64,000 nucleotides of DNA from Solenopsis invicta (lineage: Eukaryota > Arthropoda > Insecta > Hymenoptera > Formicidae). Position 1 is the stretch's first letter. The number at the start of each line of letters is the position of its first letter. Made by a program: the position numbers and the translations under genes. Below, piece by piece: positions 1 through 12,705 of the stretch. The DNA lies in contig NC_052664.1 in assembly GCF_016802725.1 (NCBI RefSeq), forward strand, positions 30,583,275 to 30,647,274, written 5' to 3'. The notes beneath the pieces are model-generated. The model ran no database searches. It saw nothing but the letters and a program-made list of their open reading frames with translations, and was not told the origin of the DNA.

Positions 1-330
1 CCGGAATTTTTTATTCAAAGAAAACTTATATTTTTTAAATTAGAGTTCTAATGTAATTGTATAATATTTTTAATTAATTAACTTTTGTCAACCGCGCAGC
101 CACAAGGGTACCATAACGACAATGCAATAGCGAATTATCAGGTTAAGGTTCTTGCAACCCCCCCCCCACCCTTTCAGGTATGTATTCTGTACACGCTTTT
201 TATTCTTAACGATAGTGTCGTAGCGCATTTTACATGACAAAAAAAGCTGCGCAGTGACACTGACAACTATCGTTAAGAACATAAAGCATGTATATACACA
301 ATACATACATACTCCGATTATTATACATAC
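1..330 (-). other. Intron of the UPF0489-like gene, cut by the window edge
   Basis: This stretch lies downstream, on the minus strand, of a good splice donor (TTTAG followed by GTATGT) at 330/331. It shows no coding continuation of the neighbouring exon, so it is read as intron. It contains a run of about ten C near 158-168. The next exon should lie beyond the left edge. Confidence 0.6.
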
Positions 331-1652
331 CTAAACAATTGATCTTTGTCCCACACCGTGTCGGCCGGCATCTCCTTCGGTATCAGCATATCGGGATGCG
401 AATCCAGATGTACGAAGGTGTTACCTTCGAAGGGCAGATGCTTCGATCCCATACACCGATATATGAACGGTAACGCCTGGGAGCATAATTACGTTTATCA
501 AATATTTGTGCGAAAGTTAAATCTTGCATTTACGTTGCAGCAAATTCGCGGGACGCGGACTGGACTGGCGCGCAGACGGCGTCAAGCTCTCGAACTCGAA
601 CTTAAATCTCGAGATTGATAAGATCGAGAGTGCGATAAAGGTCGCGTTCGACTTAACGCTCGATCGCAACGCTCATGGAATTATTTCATTCTTGTTATTT
701 GCCAAATATTGGACAAGGACAAATAATACTCACGATCGTTGCGAGCTTTAAGTGGAACGCACCTCAAATTGATGCTACAAATGTTTTAATTCAAGCATCC
801 TTTGATGCAACTTGTAAAATTTTTTATTCTAACTAGTTAATAAAAAGGAAGCATTTGAAGCGTCTAACTGGCCGTAGTCTTGACTTGAAGTTAGATCAGT
901 TCGTTGATTGTTGACGCGAGCTGATCTTCATTTATTTATTTCAGATTTATCTTAATTCAATTGCTTCCGTTATTTAATATATATTTACAAAATGCACTTG
1001 TTTATTTACAATAAACACTTGTTTATAAATGTTAGAGCCGCCAAAATTTTTATGTAAATCTTATGAAATATTGAATAAAATCTTATCATTATCGTCATTT
1101 TTTCTACATTCCTACAAAAAACTGAAAAGTCAGCATAAAGTAATAGTCACAAAATTAATATATTTATGTATCGAAGGAGAAAGAGAGATAATTCATCAAT
1201 TAATTAGTCTACTCCAAATTTCTCGGGAAAAATTTCTCGACAAAACTAACCTAACATAAAACTCGAAGGGAATATAAATCTAACCTATGCATAGTTACGC
1301 GAACAAATGCAAAAGAAAATATATTTCACCTTTTATTTTAATTTTGTGTTCGTGTATACGTTACACGAGACTCTATCTTCAGGACAGGTATACATTTAAG
1401 CGTGTGCCTACGTACACGTACGTGTCATCTAGAATTTTGTACAAACGTAACAATTCGATGTGCGACAGAGGAGTTCGGAGTGCGCGCTGCGCCATTAACA
1501 TCGCGACATCTAGCGGCGCAGTATACGCAGCAACAATCTCCGTCGCTCACGGCATAACGAACGCGAGAACGGTGTTCGAATATACCTACCTCATCGTGGT
1601 CCTCCACCACGTAGACCGGCGTCCTCTTGAAGTACTTGCGTGTATACGCCAT
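331..1652 (-). CDS. UPF0489 / C5orf22-like protein, 5' part only
   Basis: Two exons can be read on the minus strand. Exon 1 (1652-1590) starts with ATG and gives 21 residues ending in VYVVEDHDE, before the donor GAG|GTAGGT. Exon 2 (476-331) follows a CCCAG acceptor, begins ALPFIYR and contains GSKHLPFEGNTFVHLDSHPD and MPADTVWDKDQLF, before TTTAG|GTATGT. The order WVVEDHxEVLPFIYR, GSKHLP, FDSHPD, MPADTV is that of the N-terminus of human C5orf22 (UPF0489 family), whose biochemical function is not established. The HLDSHPD stretch resembles metal-site motifs of the arginase/deacetylase fold, which is an inference only. The phases join cleanly (0 to 0) and exon 2 ends in phase 2. Both exons are intact and roughly the first 70 residues are present. 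The rest lies off the left edge. Confidence 0.8.
639..764. repeat. Palindromic MITE-like element, family A, copy 1
   Basis: A 126-bp imperfect palindrome inside the first intron of the UPF0489-like gene. It starts AGGTCGCGTTCGACTTAA and ends TTAAGTGGAACGCACCT, which are inverted copies of each other. The inner arms TGGAATTATTTCATTCTTG and CAAGGACAAATAATACTC pair around an AT-rich loop. Related copies lie at 12587-12705 and 19826-19934. Confidence 0.75.
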
Positions 1653-3614
1653 TTCTCGCGAGCGCGGGATAGATACGCGGATCTAGCTACTGACTGTCGA
1701 CGGAATCACGACGATCGTCGGATTGATGAGACGCGCGCGTTAAACGATCGATTTTCCAATTAACACCACGACGACGAAATGTACGCGGACACTGGGAATC
1801 GCGGGCACGCGGCGCACTGCTTCGCGCGGAAGCACGTGGTCACCGACTGAAGTTTGCTCTTAGGCGCGCACCTCAAACACGATCATTTCGCGAATAAAGG
1901 AACAGGGGCACCAGACAGGGGTTTACTCTGAATTTCTCACGAGACGAGTTTCGTAAGGTGGTTCCTCTTTTTTTTTTTCTCTTGCTCTGGCCCTGCTCCC
2001 CTTACTTCCCCCCTCACCCAAAGGACGCCTTAGAAACCTGATCCTTCTAACACAGCCGGCAAGCGGCGAACAACGTCGTGGAGTATCATTTGACAATTTG
2101 GCGTGGATAAATTTGTCCAAGCGGATCGAACGGTGTTTAAACGTTCCTGCCGAGTCACTGCCGATGAATGGATGATATCTCTTTACGTTGCTTAACTTTT
2201 AAACAAACGTTGTATCCCTCTGTTAGCACTGTGTACACATGTTGTTTTTCGGCTCTACTCTGGCAAAAAAATTTTACAGAATTTGTCCAGAAATTTGTTA
2301 AAATTGTATTTACATTTGGAACAGTTTGCTGGTATTTATTAGATAAATTCCAGTAAAAAATATGAATTTTCCCAAAATTCGCCCGAATTTCTCGGAAAAA
2401 CGCAGTTTTTATTGGAAAAGTGTGTATTAAAATCGAGTAGTTTGATAAATTCCGACAAAGATCCAAATTTATCCAATTGTTCGATTTTGTTCAAAATTTT
2501 ATTTTGGGAAAATTTCGAGAAAATTCTTAAAATTTTTTTCCAAATTTCCCTATACCTGTTGAGCCACGACACTTTACAAGTTAATTTTCATTATTTTTAC
2601 AAATTAAAAAAAAAATTCTTTAATGACTTACACATGATTCGACAATCTTATCCTAAGAACCTATTCTCTTGGAAAAACTAACAGTAAGACTGTAATTAGT
2701 TATGATATTTTATATACAATTTTTTTTTAAATAATCATACAAATATATCAAGTACTTTCTAGCTAGAGATATTAAAATACAAGAATCATTAAAAAATATT
2801 TTTATATTTGTAAAAATAATAAAAATTAAAAGTGTTATGATTTGTGTGTGAAGATCTCGAAAAATAGCATGTGTACAATGTAATTTTATTCTCACTCATT
2901 TTATTCTCTTCACAAAATTGCATATGTATTTTATTTTGCCCATTTTTAAAAATAGGATTGTTAAATCAAATAGTTTTATTAAAAGTAAAACCAGATATTT
3001 GTCAATGATGTCTTCTCAGCTCTGCACATAAAAAAAAATCAATATGTTTATGCAACCTGTTTCCATAATTTTAAAACATATAGATACGAAAAATAATTTT
3101 ATTTATTTACACAGGATAAAAAAAAATTGTTCTCTCTCATTAAACGCTCGACACATAAATCACAGAATTTTTATAAATCATGAAATGGACAGCGTACATA
3201 TATGATATTTACATAAGTATTAACGGATGTCATCAATTTTTATAAAAAGATGGTACATGGTAAAGTATCCCTACTGCTAACAACCGACAGTATTCGATCG
3301 AGACTATACAAGTCCTGATCGCGAAAGATCAATCCAATTGCATAACCGCAGGTAGCGTCGAATCGGTAGGAAAAGGTTACCCTCGGCACACAGTTCAAGT
3401 CACGTCGATGCGTGTTGAGTACCGGCGATGCGTGACCTTTCGCCATCGATCGATTCACATGTCATTCTTTAGCCGCCGCTCTATCATAAACTCTTGAGAA
3501 AGGATCCAACGAAAATACGTTCGTGGTACAAATATTTAGTTACATAAATATTTATGTAATTGGACACATGATACTCTGTATTTCCCTTGTCAATTCCTAT
3601 TCAATTCCGCAGAA
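1653..3614. other. Intergenic: UPF0489-like promoter and DDX20 3' flank
   Basis: The part from 1653 to about 2160 is relatively CpG-rich and lies directly upstream of the minus-strand ATG at 1652, as expected for a promoter and 5' UTR. From 2160 to 3100 the DNA is AT-rich with short, imperfect inverted repeats and no convincing gene. Minus-strand AATAAA motifs near 3100 could be poly(A) signals for DDX20, giving a 3' UTR of about 500 bases. The short ORFs here have no recognisable content. Confidence 0.5.
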
Positions 3615-6600
3615 TCATTGATCGTATGTAGTCCAATTCTCAAACATTTGCGCTTTGTAGATCTCGAGATGTAACTGATCCGTTTGTAATCTCAACGACG
3701 ATAAGAATTTCTCGATATCCGTTTCACATGAATAAACATTATTTACTAAATCATCACTTGATACGTTCCTGTACTCCTGTTCCAAGTATTGTAGTACGTG
3801 ATTAGATCGTGATGCTCGAGCGTTTATATGAGAAGAATAGAAATGTTCCCTCTGTTGATCACAATGGATTTGATTTGACAAGTACGCTTTGTCTGTACCT
3901 AAATTGTATAAACTAGAATCTGGGACCTGCGGATAACAGCTTTGCACCGGATTCAGTGAAGGTTGACGAGTTTTCTTCGCATTCACACTTGTACGTGAAT
4001 TCAATGTCCTTGAACATCTCGTGGAAGCTATTGAATTACTCACATTTCCACTGTCCTTTGGATATTTATGAGACTTTACATGTTTGCCAAATGTATCTAC
4101 ATTGTTGTAAACAATATTATTTGTTTGTACAGGTGTATATTTTATTTGCTCGCCTTTAACTTTACCATGTTGAATACTTTTCCCATTGGATTTTTGGTCA
4201 TTGCTACTACTATTAATAGGCAACACTTTTTGTTGTTTATTCAAAACAACTTTATCAGCACTTGGATACGCAACATCTTTCTCAGATGACACAAGTGACG
4301 ACTCGCTCGAAGTACTGCACGTTTCTTCATTATTTTCATTATCATTCACTTGCCAAACTTCTTTCTTTTTATATGCTTCATTGGAGATTGTATTAGTAGA
4401 AACGCCACATTTCATATTTTGTATCTCGTGTTCACTTTCATTCTTAGACACTTGTGCACATTCTTTCTCTGTCAATTTATCATTTTCCAAAGAATTTTCA
4501 GATAATTGTGAATTTTCAGACAGTTCTTCTGTTAATTCATCATCTTTCGCATGCCATTTTGCTGTTTCCTGAAGAAGTGTTTTCATATCCGAGAATGACA
4601 AATTTTGCTCTCTTATTTTCTGAATCAAATCACGTGTCTCAGTTTCATTTAAACATGCTGTATAATCTATTATTTCTAGAAATTTTTCTTCAGGACTTCG
4701 AGAAGTTCTAAAATATTGTAATGCCTTGCGGTAGTCTTCAATTTCAGAGTCTGACATCATTAAACTTGGCATGTATTCTTCAATGTTTATAGGATAAGGA
4801 AAGAATGCATTAAATTTAGTTCCTAATGTACAGAAACGGGTCTTAAAATCTTCTATTTCTACATACATATCTATCAAATTAATATCTGAAGATGCTCTAG
4901 CTGCTGAATTTATATAAGTATGTTGCACCTCTTCATCATTACGAAGTTGTGGGAAAACGCACAAGAAAGCCCGCTTCTGTGTATCAAGAAAAGTTTTGAA
5001 AGCTGAAAAATATTCTTCATATACTAGTTTATAAAAAGAATCGGGCATGCCTTGATACCTTTTATCTAACAAATTAATTTCAAAATCAAGTAATTTTTTC
5101 CAATTAGAAGCTATTCTCAACATAGACTCTTCATCTTCATAAACGTTGTTATTTATGATAATTTTGTTAGCATACGTTATTAAATAATTGTTTACTATTA
5201 TCCGTATGTTATCATTTTCACTGTTATCCAATTTATGTATAGGTAAAATATGACTCAAATCAATATCTGTAGTAGAAAATGCATTCTGAGATGTTTCCAT
5301 GGATATTTTTTCATCGTTAATTATTTTATCCATAATTGGCATAATGTTTTCAGTATCTTTGAAGTTTAATGAATCTTTCATATATTCAACAAAGTTTTCA
5401 ATTTCAGTATCCGATAATTTGCAATTTTCTTTATCTGATAAAACTACTTTAAACACGACATCTTTATTCAATTCTTCAATAGGAGAAAGATCTGAATTAG
5501 GTGTTATTGTAAATCTATATATGTTTCTTAATTCAGATGAGTTTGCAACTAACATTTTACTTTCTTCAGAATTTCCAACTGCAGAGTCTATAGTTGATAC
5601 TTCCTTACATTTTTTAAAAGTATGAACTGCAGAATTGGTTTTGCCTTGAATATAATGTTGAAATAATGAACTAATTTGTATCTTCTCATCTAAATTAGAT
5701 CTCAGTTTTACATTTGTATTATTAGAAGCAATTTTATGGCATTTTTTGTTTTTCAGCGAAGTACCATTACATTTTTTACGTTTTATTTTAGTGGAATTTC
5801 CATCATTATTCTTTGATAATAACGTATTAGTCGTCATGTGTTTTGGTGAAATACTTCTACAGTCGTCGGAATTTATAGGAATGCTATTATTTTCTGGTGA
5901 TAAAGTATCGCCGTTTACTGTATTCTTGGGCGAAATATTGTTACATTCTTCATGTTCCACGATAGAAGCATTTGTAATATCATTTTCTGGTAGTGTATCA
6001 CTATCTTCTGGAAGCAATATATGTTTTGACGTAGATATTGTTATAGGCGCACCATTTTCAGATTCAAGAATCGTTTTATCAATGGCTGGTAACTTTGTAA
6101 GACTTGTCTCAGATTCCAAATTAACTTTTTCAAACACCGAAGTATCATTAGCCCAAACATCTTCTGTATAATCAGGATTGAGTTTGAATAAATAATTTAA
6201 TCCAATCGAAGTTAATAATTTTTTTAACGATGAAAGTTCATTTTCGGAAATGATTGTGATAGAAATTCCGTAAGACCCATAGCGACCAGCTCTGCCAATT
6301 CTATGTAAATATGTTGCCGGATCCGTAGGTATGTCCAAGTTTATAACCATATTAACGTTTTCTATATCTATACCTCTTGCAGTTAGATCTGTGGTCAGCA
6401 TAATTCTACATTCTAAATTTCTTAAGTTTTCAATCGCTTCCAATCTTTTAGTCATAACCTGATTTCCAGCAATATACGAAGATGAAAAACCCAGTGAATT
6501 AATCTTATTGCTTACTGATTGAGCTCTATAATAACAGAAATAAAATAATAGTTAAGTCAATTAAAATATTAAAGTTAAATAACAATTAAAAAATAACTAC

Positions 6601-8293
6601 GTACCGTGATTGATAATTTGAAAAGATTAGGCTTTGCTTAAATGGAATCTTGGTAAAGATTTTTACTAGCTCATCAACTTTGGTTTGTACCTAAAAATAT
6701 GAACAGATGGATTATATAGAATTTATTTGTTAATAAAATAAAATAATTTCTTGTATATAAAGAGAAAATAAACCTGTTTCATCACATTGGGATGTGCTGG
6801 AACAATGACCACAAATTGTTTAATTCCAACCAAAACTGGTCCATCAATATTTGGTGATGTTAATATTGGAGAGGACATGTAAGTTTGCAAAAATGTTTCT
6901 AAATCCCCAGGATAAGTAGCACTTGAAGCTATAACTTGCTTACTGGATGGCAATTTAGAAAATATGAAACTAAACAAAAAACAATATAACTTTAACGATT
7001 TCCAAAATAAGTTGTTAATAACAAATTTAATTGGATAATATAGTACAGATTAATATATTTTATATATACTAGCCTATACCTAGGTCTATATAAAGCATAG
7101 ATATTTTGAATGATGGAATGCCCAATATGAATTTCAACGAATAATATAATTATATTAATTATATCACAAGTCCAATTAGCTTATATGTTATACATAGTCA
7201 TAAAATTAATTATCCGAACAATGTCATATCAATAATTTCTTCAAATCATTGTCCGAGTATTATAAAATGTAATTTTACATATGCTTTACAGCACTTTCAA
7301 GCTAATTTCTATTCATAATTAGACAGTCAACTGTGAAACTACCAGTGCTATAATACATACATAGAATTACAATTTTTAATATCCAGACAATTGGAAAAGA
7401 TCAATATAATTGCATACTGTCTGGACAATTAATTTCACAACAGTATGTTTTTATATCATTGTAGCCTTTAATATAGGTATATTCTAATATATCACGTGTG
7501 TATAATATGTATACACATGTATGTGCATATGAATTTATTTAATATTTAATCTTTAAACTCAATACTAACTTGATATCTTTTTGAAAACTAATCTCCAATA
7601 ATTTGTCTGCCTCATCAAGAACAAATAATCTGACTTTCGAAACTTGAAGAAACCCTTTTTCAATTAAATGTCTAATTCTACCAGGTGCGCCAATGGCTAC
7701 ATGGCATTTATTCAACTTTTTCTTATCTTCTTCTATTGAAATTCCTCCCACAAAATATTCGATTCCTAATCCTAAAAATAATAGATAAAAAGATAAAAAT
7801 AAATTGTTTATAGAAAAAATATATATATATCAATATTTCACAGACTTCATACCTTCTATTTGTGAACCTATTGCTTTAATAACATAGGTTATTTGAATCG
7901 CAATTTCCCTTGTAGGTGCTACTATCAAAACTTGTGGCAATTGTATTGAAATATTTAAAGTTTCAAGAGCTATTACACTAAACACTAAAGTTTTTCCAGT
8001 TCCAGATTTTGCACGTACTATCAAATCTGTAAACAATTAATTTATTAATACTTTTAATATATTAGATATTATTCCTTAATATTACATATGTAATAATAAT
8101 TAATACCAAATCCACAGCGGCCTAACGGAATGGCTTTCAACTGGATAGGAGATGGCTTATTAAATCCAGCAGACATTAACCCATCCAGAATCTCTTGTGG
8201 AAGTCTCATTTGATCAAATGTAACATTCTCTTCTATTTTTATATCATTAGTCCTCTGTTTTTTGTTTATGTCATGTGCAATGTATTGAGCCAT
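3615..8293 (-). CDS. DDX20: DEAD-box RNA helicase DDX20 (Gemin3)
   Basis: Six minus-strand exons join in phase: 8293-8107, 8026-7853, 7771-7570, 6969-6774, 6690-6605 and 6525-3615, giving about 1251 residues. Visible helicase motifs are the Q motif (KPSPIQ), motif I (AKSGTGKT, about residue 72), Ia (PTREIAIQ), GAPGR, the DEAD box (VLDEAD, about 173), SSAT, TDLTARGID (about 326) and HRIGRAGR (about 355). All are intact. The sequence GRCGFDLIVRAKSGTGKT identifies the DDX20 subfamily among DEAD proteins. DDX20/Gemin3 is a core member of the SMN complex, which loads Sm proteins onto snRNAs in the cytoplasm and nuclear bodies. The roughly 850-residue Ser/Asn/Glu-rich tail is longer than in the human protein (824 residues in total); long tails also occur in insect Gemin3. 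The ATG at 8293 begins MAQYIAHD, just before the conserved core. The gene is head to head with WBP11. Confidence 0.93.
6970..7569 (-). other. Longest DDX20 intron (600 bp)
   Basis: This intron separates the exon ending KDI from the exon beginning FIFSKLP; the codon AA|T is split. It is AT-rich with scattered short inverted motifs such as ATTGTCCGAGTATTATA. No coding potential or clear transposon was recognised. Confidence 0.7.
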
Positions 8294-9228
8294 TTTTCTA
8301 CTAACACATAAATATATGTAAACATAAGAAATATAATTTAAAATGTAACAAATTTTGAACAAAGAAATAGCAATAAAAACGTATGCCTTTTTATAAAACG
8401 TGATATTACTTCAATTATGACATGAAAGATTTTATCGAACAATATTTATTCCATTAAAATTTCTTTAGACAGTATGTAAGATAACGCATTTAAAAAAGAA
8501 AGTCAGTATTATGTTTAACATATCTAATGTATAATATTTTTAGAAAAATAATGCGATTTATACAAACTTTTGATTTAGTTATAAGCCGATTTATTTCTTG
8601 GAAACACTGTAAACACCATGCTCTCACATGCTCTCCTGCAACGCACAAAATTGCGCGAGTTGCGTTCGAAAACTACGATGGTGAATGCGTTTTGGAAGGG
8701 TTATAATAAACGTGCACCAATAATAAGCGATTACTACTCGTGGTCCGTTCTTTTCAGCTTCCGTACTTCAAGCATGCGATACATCTTTTCTCTTTTACTG
8801 TCCATTGCCAAGAAAAAAAGATAAGAAATGACTTGCTAGGTTAGGTGGTGGAAAGAACAGACCATCGATTGTTCAGTATTTCGGGCTTTGCTGTGATCAT
8901 TTTGTGAACGTAGGAAAATAATCCCAAATAACCCCCTATCGTAGTAATGTGAATTTAGAGCGACGTTTTTGGACGTTCTCTCAAGCTAACAAGAACGTCT
9001 AACACTGATTTTATTATTATAAAATCAAATATTTTATTATAAATTGAAATAAAAGCTAGTTTTTCCACAGCCAGTTGCTCTCGATGAAGTGTCTGTTAGT
9101 TTTCTAATTAAGGCAGTACTTTGGAGTGCTGCTGCCTTCGAATCGACGATAAATAAAGTTAAGATTTTGTGAACACTAATTAAGCCGCGGTGTTATTTTG
9201 ATTGTCAAAGTAGAAAATTCTGTGAAAA
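8294..9228. promoter_or_regulatory. Divergent promoter region of DDX20 and WBP11
   Basis: The 935 bases between the two divergent start codons hold both promoters and 5' UTRs. The middle (8610-8830) is less AT-rich than its surroundings. No TATA box or other core element could be placed with confidence. The arrangement suggests shared chromatin for two RNA-processing genes. Confidence 0.5.
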
Positions 9229-10168
9229 ATGGGACGCCGTTCGATCAACACCACGAAGAGTGGGAAATATATGAATCCCACTGATCAAGCAAGTAAGTAA
9301 CTGAGAATCTAACCTAAGAGCCTCTTTAAGAATCTTTTTAAAGAAATAGTTTTCAATTAAAAGGATATATGTATTATTATTTGTCTGTATGTGTGTATAA
9401 AGCATAATATAATTGTCTTTTTTTTTAATCGTAGGAAAGGAAGCGCGTAAGAAGGAATTGAAAAAAAATAAAAAGCAACGACAATTAGTAAGAGCAGCAG
9501 TTTTGAAAGGCAAAGATCCAGCACAGATTATTGAAGAAATGGAGAAGATTGATCAGATGGGTTAGAGATTGCAGAGATTGCACTTTTAATTTTTAGGACA
9601 TAGCACATATAAAAAATATTTTTACATATTCCTTTTATTTTTAGAATATAATGTAATGCAGCCACCTCCCTTGAATGAAAAAGTACTGAAAGACAAACGA
9701 AAAAAACTTAAGGAGACTTTAGACCGAGTCTTAAAAATGTATGTAAGTATGTAAATAGTACAATAGTAAATTTTTTCTTCAATAAAGTATTGGTAAGCTT
9801 GTGAAGAGATGGGAAATGGGGTTTTACAGTATAATTAATGTACTATCGCTTTTTTTTTAGGCGAAAGATGATCAAGAAAAATGGGCAGAACTGAAGGAAC
9901 AATTGATACAGTATGAGCGTAGAAGAATAGATCTTGTTTCTTATTTTGAAGCTGTGCGACATGCACAGCAAGTACAAGTTGACGAAATTCCATTGCCATC
10001 AGCTGCCAATGATATATCCAGGATGTATCCAGGTAAAACTTCAATGCTCAATAATATTGTACAATAATATTTTTTTAGACAAAAACAAACTCAATATAGC
10101 CTCCAGACAATCAATAATGCTGTACAATATTCAAATATTGTGCAGTAATATTGAATGTCTAGAAGTTG

Positions 10169-10231
<63 letters not shown>

Positions 10232-11980
10232 ATAATTAGATATTATGATTGAAAATTTTTACAAAATTATACGATCAACATAAGTTTATTTTTTATAATA
10301 TAATTTCATAATGCATCTTATAATTTTCATTTAGCACAATTTAGTAATATAAATCTCTCTACAGGTTCCTTAACATCACAGATTCCATTACCGGACATGC
10401 CACAGCCACCTGCACATATGTATCCACCTCATCCTCATTACATATCACAACACCATACTATAATAAATATTCCTGTACCACCAAGTATCTTAAAGAAGAC
10501 CAGTGCATATGCAACTACTCCAGTTGTGCCTACATTGGCACCCAATAAAGAGCCGCCTGGTGTACCACCTTTTCCACCTCCAGAACTGTCAAGCGATGAT
10601 GAAGATACTGAAAATGTACGTAAATCAGCAATTGTTTTCGCGATAAGAGAAAAATATTTTAATATTTATGAAATCAGCAGGTAAAGGAACCACCAGCAAA
10701 ATCAAGAACGATTCGATTCGCCGATGATAAAGAGGACAACAAACAAGAGTCGGAAAACAAGGAGAAAGACGCGGAAAAGGAGAAAGAAAAGGATAGAGAT
10801 ATGGCAAAAGTCAAACCGACTACGTTGCAGCAAAAAATGTTGGCAATGGCGGGACAAGATATTGATCAATTTATGCGAGAAATGGAAGTTGTCCATAAGA
10901 GAAGAGAGACCGAGCGTGCTCAAGATCTAAACGCGCGATTGTCGCTGCTCGAGACGGAAAACGAATCTAATGCTAAATCTGGCAATAATAAATCTAATAA
11001 CAAAGGAGATGACGAGGAGATAGAACCACCTGGGGCATCGGAACATCTCGCTGGACATGGACAGCACACGTCTCATCCCCATGCTCAGCACACACAGCAA
11101 CATGGGACAATGCCACCAATGGGTATGCCACCTCCACCTCTGCTTTATAGGCCACCTCCACCACCGTTGCATCTCAGAATGCCGCCGCCGCCGCCACCTC
11201 GTATTGGACTCCGTTTACCACCTGGTAATATATTAAGATTATTGTTTTTTTTTTTTTACTTAAACTCTTTTATCTTGAAGTTTGTAATTTTTACCAAAAA
11301 AACTTAGAAATTTAATTTTTTTATAGTCGGGCGGTATTCATAGTCCGACCTCAAGTTTAAGATCGTTTTAAGTCTGGTTATGAGCAGTCTTAAGACTCTG
11401 TACAGCTAATGAAATACAGTGACTCAAAATACTATTTAACGATCCTGAAAAGATTGAATATGAATAGTAGACTATGAATACTAGTAATGTAGTTATACAT
11501 ATATAAAAGAGATAATGTAAAAAATATAAATGTAATTGTTTTACAGGTCCACCACCTGGAATGCCGAGAATACTGAGACCCGGACCTCCAAGTATACCTA
11601 GAATGCCACCGCCGCAAATGCAGATGTCGAATATGTCGAATATAGCAAATCCTCAGATACAAACACAATCGGGAACTGCTGCACAACCCAAAACACCCAA
11701 TGTTCTTTCCGCTGCACCGCAGTTAATTAATCGAAAAGACAAAGATGGAAAAAGTACCACCACTATTGAAGCAAAACCACAAATTAGGAATTTGGCTGCT
11801 GACGTTACTAGATTTTTACCAACATCTTTACGTGTAAAGAGGGACGATAAGAAAAAATCCAGCAATATTTCCAGGATTACGGAAAGGCCACCGGAAACGC
11901 AGCCGCTTAGGACAACACAACCTAAAACTAAGGATGATGCATATATGCAATTTATGCAAGAAATGGAAGGATTACTCTGA
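9229..11980 (+). CDS. WBP11: WW domain-binding protein 11 (splicing factor)
   Basis: Seven exons join in phase: 9229-9292, 9435-9560, 9645-9742, 9861-10032, 10365-10615, 10681-11224 and 11547-11980, giving about 562 residues. The N-terminus MGRRSINTTKSGKYMNPTDQ, the basic stretch EARKKELKKNKKQRQ and NEKVLKDKRKKL are the WBP11 signature. The middle has PPSILKKTSAY and an RFAD segment followed by an acidic and basic linker. Then come long proline runs (PPPPP) that bind WW domains and a phosphatase-type RFAD site. The C-terminus ends in FMQEMEGLL, as in the human protein (641 residues). WBP11 is a nuclear protein that works with PQBP1 and the spliceosome. The start is fixed by the conserved first residues. 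Exon 2 uses the slightly weak donor G|GTTAGA. Confidence 0.95.
10171..10230 (+). repeat. (CT)n microsatellite
   Basis: About 60 bases of CT dinucleotide within WBP11 intron 4, upstream of the acceptor at 10364. It may act as an extended pyrimidine tract, but it lies 135 bases from the splice site. Confidence 0.95.
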
Positions 11981-12586
11981 AAAGTGTACTCTTTACTTAA
12001 TTGAAATCAATATATGAATTTTGTACAATATTCAATGTAATTGTGAACATACACATGCCCTTTCTGTTACTTAATTAAATCTGGATATTGTCAATATCTT
12101 TAAATATAAGATAAAAATAATAATGAAAATAAGAAATACGACATGCAGAATTTTAATTAAAGAGATTGGAAAAATAACATATTAAGGCCTCAGAATCAAT
12201 ATTGCACAGAATATTTAATGTTAATATTATTTATTTTATTTCTTTTGAATTTATTCTTTATTTTTCTTGACAAAAATGCAAAAATAGTTATTCAGCGTAT
12301 AAATAAATGTATACCTAATACGTTTTTTAAGTAAAGCTTTTTATCTTAATTTTTTTTAATAAATTTGTAGAAAAGTGTAATAAAAAACTTAAGCGTATTT
12401 TTTTGCTTTTATTTAATGTGAAACATAAAATACTAAATTATAATAGATCTGTGAACATAAACAATATTTTCATGTTTCTATATTTGTGAAACAAAAAATT
12501 TTTGAACGATTAAAATTTAACATCAAATAAAAAATTATACGTCTATTTCTTAATTAAACGCTGTTTTTATTTTCTCTATTCTTGTA
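11981..12586 (+). other. WBP11 3' UTR and downstream AT-rich DNA
   Basis: This follows the WBP11 stop codon. It is AT-rich with several AATAAA-like motifs, including one near 12300. No ORF of interest was found. The exact cleavage site cannot be fixed. Confidence 0.5.
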
Positions 12587-12705
12587 AGGCGCACTTCATT
12601 TAATACTCGCAACGATTGCGAGCATTATTTATCCTTGTTTATTATTTGACAAACCACAAGGATGAAATAATTCCAGCGTTACGAGCGATGAGTCGAACGC
12701 ACTTG
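12587..12705. repeat. Palindromic MITE-like element, family A, copy 2
   Basis: It shares with copy 1 the blocks CTCGCAACGAT, GAGCATTATTTATCCTTGT, ACAAGGATGAAATAATTCCA and GAGTCGAACGCACTT. The inner arms are complementary, so it folds into a hairpin. It lies between WBP11 and the dsRNA-binding protein gene. Confidence 0.75.

Noticed and set aside
2160..2700. Large inverted repeat or transposon downstream of the UPF0489-like promoter
   Set aside because: The AAATTT-rich text pairs with itself only loosely. No defined ends or target duplication could be found.
10171..10230. Possible CRISPR-like array
   Set aside because: It is a plain CT dinucleotide repeat without spacers. This is eukaryotic nuclear DNA.
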